DNA of 24,216 bases from NCBI GenBank assembly GCA_900769875.1, contig CAAGII010000142.1, positions 1 to 24,216 on the forward strand, given 5' to 3'. This stretch comes from Clostridia bacterium. GTDB lineage: Bacteria; Bacillota; Clostridia; Christensenellales; Aristaeellaceae. The first letter of the stretch is position 1. The number at the start of each line of letters is the position of its first letter. The notes under the pieces are model-generated. The model saw only the letters and a list, made by a program, of their open reading frames with translations, had not been told where the DNA came from and did not search any database. Positions 22,105 to 24,216 of the stretch are shown in pieces. The position numbers and the translations under genes are program-made.

Positions 22105-24198
22105 TCAGCGCGGGATTTCCTCCATCACGAAGCACTCGACAATATCGCCGATCTTGATGTCGTTATGCCCCTCAAGGCTCATGCCGCACTCGAAGCCTTC
22201 CTTCATTTCCTTCACGTCCTCCTTGAGGTGGCGCAGGCTGCTCAGCTTGCCCTCAAAGACGACCACGTTGTCACGCAGCAGGCGCACCTGCGCGTTGCGC
22301 TGCACCCTGCCGTCCTGCACATAGCAGCCGGCGATGATGCCCGCGCCCGTGATTTTGAACACATTGCGCACCTCGGCATGGCCCAGCAGCACCTCGCGGT
22401 ACTCAGGCTCAAGCAGGCCCTTCATGGCCTTCTCCATGTCCTCGATGGCCTTGTAGATGACGGTATACAGGCGCACATCCACCTTTTCCTTGGCGGCGGC
22501 CTCGCGGGCGGACGCGTCGGGACGGATGTTGAAGCCGATGATGATGGCGTTGAAGGCGCTTGCCAGGCTCACGTCGCCCTGATTGATCGCGCCCGCGCCG
22601 CTGTGCAGCACGCGCACCTTCACCTCGTCGGAGGAGAGCTTCTCCATGGCCTGCTTCACAGCCTCGACAGAGCCCTGCACGTCGGCCTTGATGATGAGGT
22701 TGAGCGTGGTGACCTTGCCGGCCTCCATGGTGGAGAACAGGTTCTCCATGCTGACCTTGGCCATGGTCGCCTCGCGGGAGGCGCGCAGCTTCTCGCGGCG
22801 CTCGTCCGCCACCTGACGGGACAGATGATCGTCGCCCACGGCGATCATTTCATCGCCCGCGGAGGGCACCTCGTCAAAGCCCATGATCTCCACAGGCATG
22901 GCGGGCCCGGCGGACTTCACGCGCTCGCCACGGTCGTTAATCATGGCGCGCACGCGGCCGGACGCAAGACCCGCGACGATGTTGTCGCCCACATGCAGCG
23001 TACCGTTCTGCAACAGCACGGTCGCCAGCGGGCCGCGATCCTTGTCCAGCTTGGCCTCGATGATGACGCCGCGTCCCAGACGGTTGGGATTCGCCTTCAG
23101 CTCCAGCACGTCGGCCTGCAGGAGGATCATCTCCAGCAGCTCGTCGACGCCCGCGCCGGTCAGCGCGGATACGGGCACCATCGGCACGTCTCCGCCGTAC
23201 TCCTCGGGCACCAGCTCGTAGCGCATCAGGTCGGTCTTCACGCGCTCGGGATCGGCGGCGGGCTTATCCATCTTGTTGATGGCCACGATGATCGGCACCT
23301 CAGCCGCCTTGGCGTGGTTGATGGCCTCGACGGTCTGGGGCATCACGGAGTCGTCCGCCGCGACCACCAGCACAGCCACGTCGGTCGCCTGCGCGCCGCG
23401 GGCACGCATGGCGGTGAACGCCTCATGGCCGGGGGTATCCAGGAAGGTGATCTGACGGCCGTCCACATCCACGGTGTACGCGCCGATGTGCTGGGTGATG
23501 CCGCCCGCCTCGCCCGCCGTCACGCGGCTGTTGCGGATGTAGTCCAGCAGCGAGGTCTTGCCGTGGTCGACGTGACCCATGATGGTAACCACCGGGGGAC
23601 GGGGCTCGAGGTTCTCCTCGCTGTCGGTGAAGTCCTCCTCGGCCAGCTGATCCTCGGCGGTCTGCTCGACCTTCTTTTCCAGCGTGATGTCAAACTCCGT
23701 GCAGATGAGCTGCGCGGTGTCAAAATCAATCTCCGAGTTGATGGTCGCCATCGTGCCCAGCAGCAGCAGCTTCTTGATGATCTCCGCGGCGGTCTTGCCG
23801 ATCTTCTCGGTCAGGTCGCGCACGGTGATGGTATCGCCGCTCATGTACGCCGTTTCGATCTTGATGGGCGCCATGGTCTGCTGCACGGAGGGCTTCTTCA
23901 CGCGGCTGCGCTTGCCGCCGCGGATCACATCGTCGTCATAGCCGGAGAAGCTGTTGCGCGCCTCCTGCTTGCGGTTGCGCGTCACGCGCTCCGGGTCATG
24001 CTGGCGCACATAGTTTTTCTTGTTGGGGTCGTAGTTGGATACGCGCTCCTTTTCCATGGTGGGCACAAGCTCCGGCCCCTTGCTGCGGGGCGCGCCGCCA
24101 CGGGGGCCGCCGCCCATGGGCCGTGCGCCCATGCCCGCGCCCTGCGGACGCGCGCCAAAGCCACCCTGCGGACGCGCGCCAAAGCCGCCCTGACCGGC
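22105..24198 (-). CDS. infB: Translation initiation factor IF-2, 5'-truncated
   Basis: About 697 codons of infB; the 5' end is missing. From the break inwards: a Gly/Arg/Pro-rich low-complexity region, an IF2 N-terminal domain (TVRDLTEKIGKTAAEIIKKL), the GTPase domain with GHVDHGKT (codons at 23577-23554), the GGITQHIGAY switch, DTPGHEAF, NKMDKP, then domains II, III and the C-terminal fMet-tRNA-binding barrel ending FVMEEIPR. IF-2 places initiator tRNA on the 30S subunit. An apparent GTG start at 24213 encodes MLFRS wholly from adapter sequence and is not real; native coding begins at 24198 or before. The gene heads the visible part of the rbfA-nrnA-truB-ribF operon. Confidence 0.97.
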   Translation of the reverse strand, partial: AGQGGFGARPQGGFGARPQGAGMGARPMGGGPRGGAPRSKGPELVPTMEKERVSNYDPNKKNYVRQHDPERVTRNRKQEARNSFSGYDDDVIRGGKRSRVKKPSVQQTMAPIKIETAYMSGDTITVRDLTEKIGKTAAEIIKKLLLLGTMATINSEIDFDTAQLICTEFDITLEKKVEQTAEDQLAEEDFTDSEENLEPRPPVVTIMGHVDHGKTSLLDYIRNSRVTAGEAGGITQHIGAYTVDVDGRQITFLDTPGHEAFTAMRARGAQATDVAVLVVAADDSVMPQTVEAINHAKAAEVPIIVAINKMDKPAADPERVKTDLMRYELVPEEYGGDVPMVPVSALTGAGVDELLEMILLQADVLELKANPNRLGRGVIIEAKLDKDRGPLATVLLQNGTLHVGDNIVAGLASGRVRAMINDRGERVKSAGPAMPVEIMGFDEVPSAGDEMIAVGDDHLSRQVADERREKLRASREATMAKVSMENLFSTMEAGKVTTLNLIIKADVQGSVEAVKQAMEKLSSDEVKVRVLHSGAGAINQGDVSLASAFNAIIIGFNIRPDASAREAAAKEKVDVRLYTVIYKAIEDMEKAMKGLLEPEYREVLLGHAEVRNVFKITGAGIIAGCYVQDGRVQRNAQVRLLRDNVVVFEGKLSSLRHLKEDVKEMKEGFECGMSLEGHNDIKIGDIVECFVMEEIPR
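24140..24192 (-). repeat. 24-bp tandem repeat in the infB Gly/Arg-rich region
   Basis: A 23-nt segment (24140-24162) recurs at 24164-24186, period 24 bp, and a third copy starts at 24188 before the sequence diverges. It encodes GGFGARPQ repeats in the disordered N-terminal part of IF-2. Such repeats readily break short-read assemblies, which fits the contig ending here. Confidence 0.88.
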
Positions 24199-24216
24199 AG
24201 ATCGGAAGAGCACACG
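24199..24216. other. Illumina TruSeq adapter remnant (artefact)
   Basis: The last 18 bases, AGATCGGAAGAGCACACG, are identical to the start of the Illumina TruSeq read-1 adapter. Translated on the minus strand they give the well-known artefact peptides ending LFRS and CSSDL. This is not genomic DNA. Confidence 0.97.

Overview
The window is a GC-rich chromosomal segment, most likely from a member of the Clostridia (Firmicutes). Three things point there: a SCIFF peptide with its radical SAM maturase (a nearly Clostridia-specific pair), strong AGGAGG-type ribosome binding sites with sigma-A-like promoters, and an infB-rbfA-nrnA-truB-ribF order typical of Firmicutes. High-GC Clostridia such as Christensenellales-like gut lineages fit, but the genus cannot be read from the sequence. 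The right edge is not native: the last 18 bases are an Illumina adapter fused to a truncated infB, so this is the end of an assembled contig.

Layout, left to right. (1) 1-304: a tRNA cluster, Lys(TTT, 5'-truncated), Leu(TAG), Gly(GCC), closed by a perfect hairpin terminator. (2) 6475-371, minus strand: one five-gene transcription unit with a consensus promoter and a terminator. In order of transcription it encodes a Clp/Hsp100-type AAA+ ATPase with a degenerate N-terminal half, an unrecognised 222-aa protein, two GNAT acetyltransferases, and a CtpE/Exp7-type P-type cation ATPase. Junctions are 17-bp or smaller gaps or overlaps. This is the best candidate in the window for an undescribed functional module. 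(3) 6546-8738, plus: a free-standing GH120-family beta-xylosidase gene with its own promoter and terminator. (4) 8765-10879, plus: an A-rich orphan gene with its own promoter, encoding a 661-aa internally duplicated helical protein of unknown function, probably acquired. (5) 14015-10942, minus: SCIFF ranthipeptide precursor, an intergenic terminator/attenuator, the radical SAM maturase, and an AI-2E-family (YtvI-like) membrane protein. (6) 14058-14582, minus: a GNAT gene divergent from uvrA. (7) 14698-18012, plus: uvrA and a translationally coupled YjbR/MmcQ-family gene. (8) 24198-18135, minus: infB (partial), rbfA, nrnA, truB, ribF, then a small secreted protein and tandem terminators.

How the parts work together: unit 8 is the translation/ribosome-maturation operon (initiation factor 2, 30S maturation factor, tRNA pseudouridine synthase) plus nanoRNA/pAp turnover and FMN/FAD synthesis. 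Unit 7 is nucleotide excision repair. Unit 5 makes a thioether-crosslinked peptide, with the terminator between precursor and maturase suggesting more peptide than enzyme. Unit 3 hydrolyses imported xylo-oligosaccharides in the cytoplasm. Unit 2 couples a protein-remodelling ATPase, protein acetyltransferases and an ion pump, with no known precedent that I can name.

Start codons were chosen by ribosome binding site and family alignment; many genes have upstream in-frame extensions that I discarded. Very long open frames antisense to most genes are by-products of GC-rich codon usage and are not annotated.
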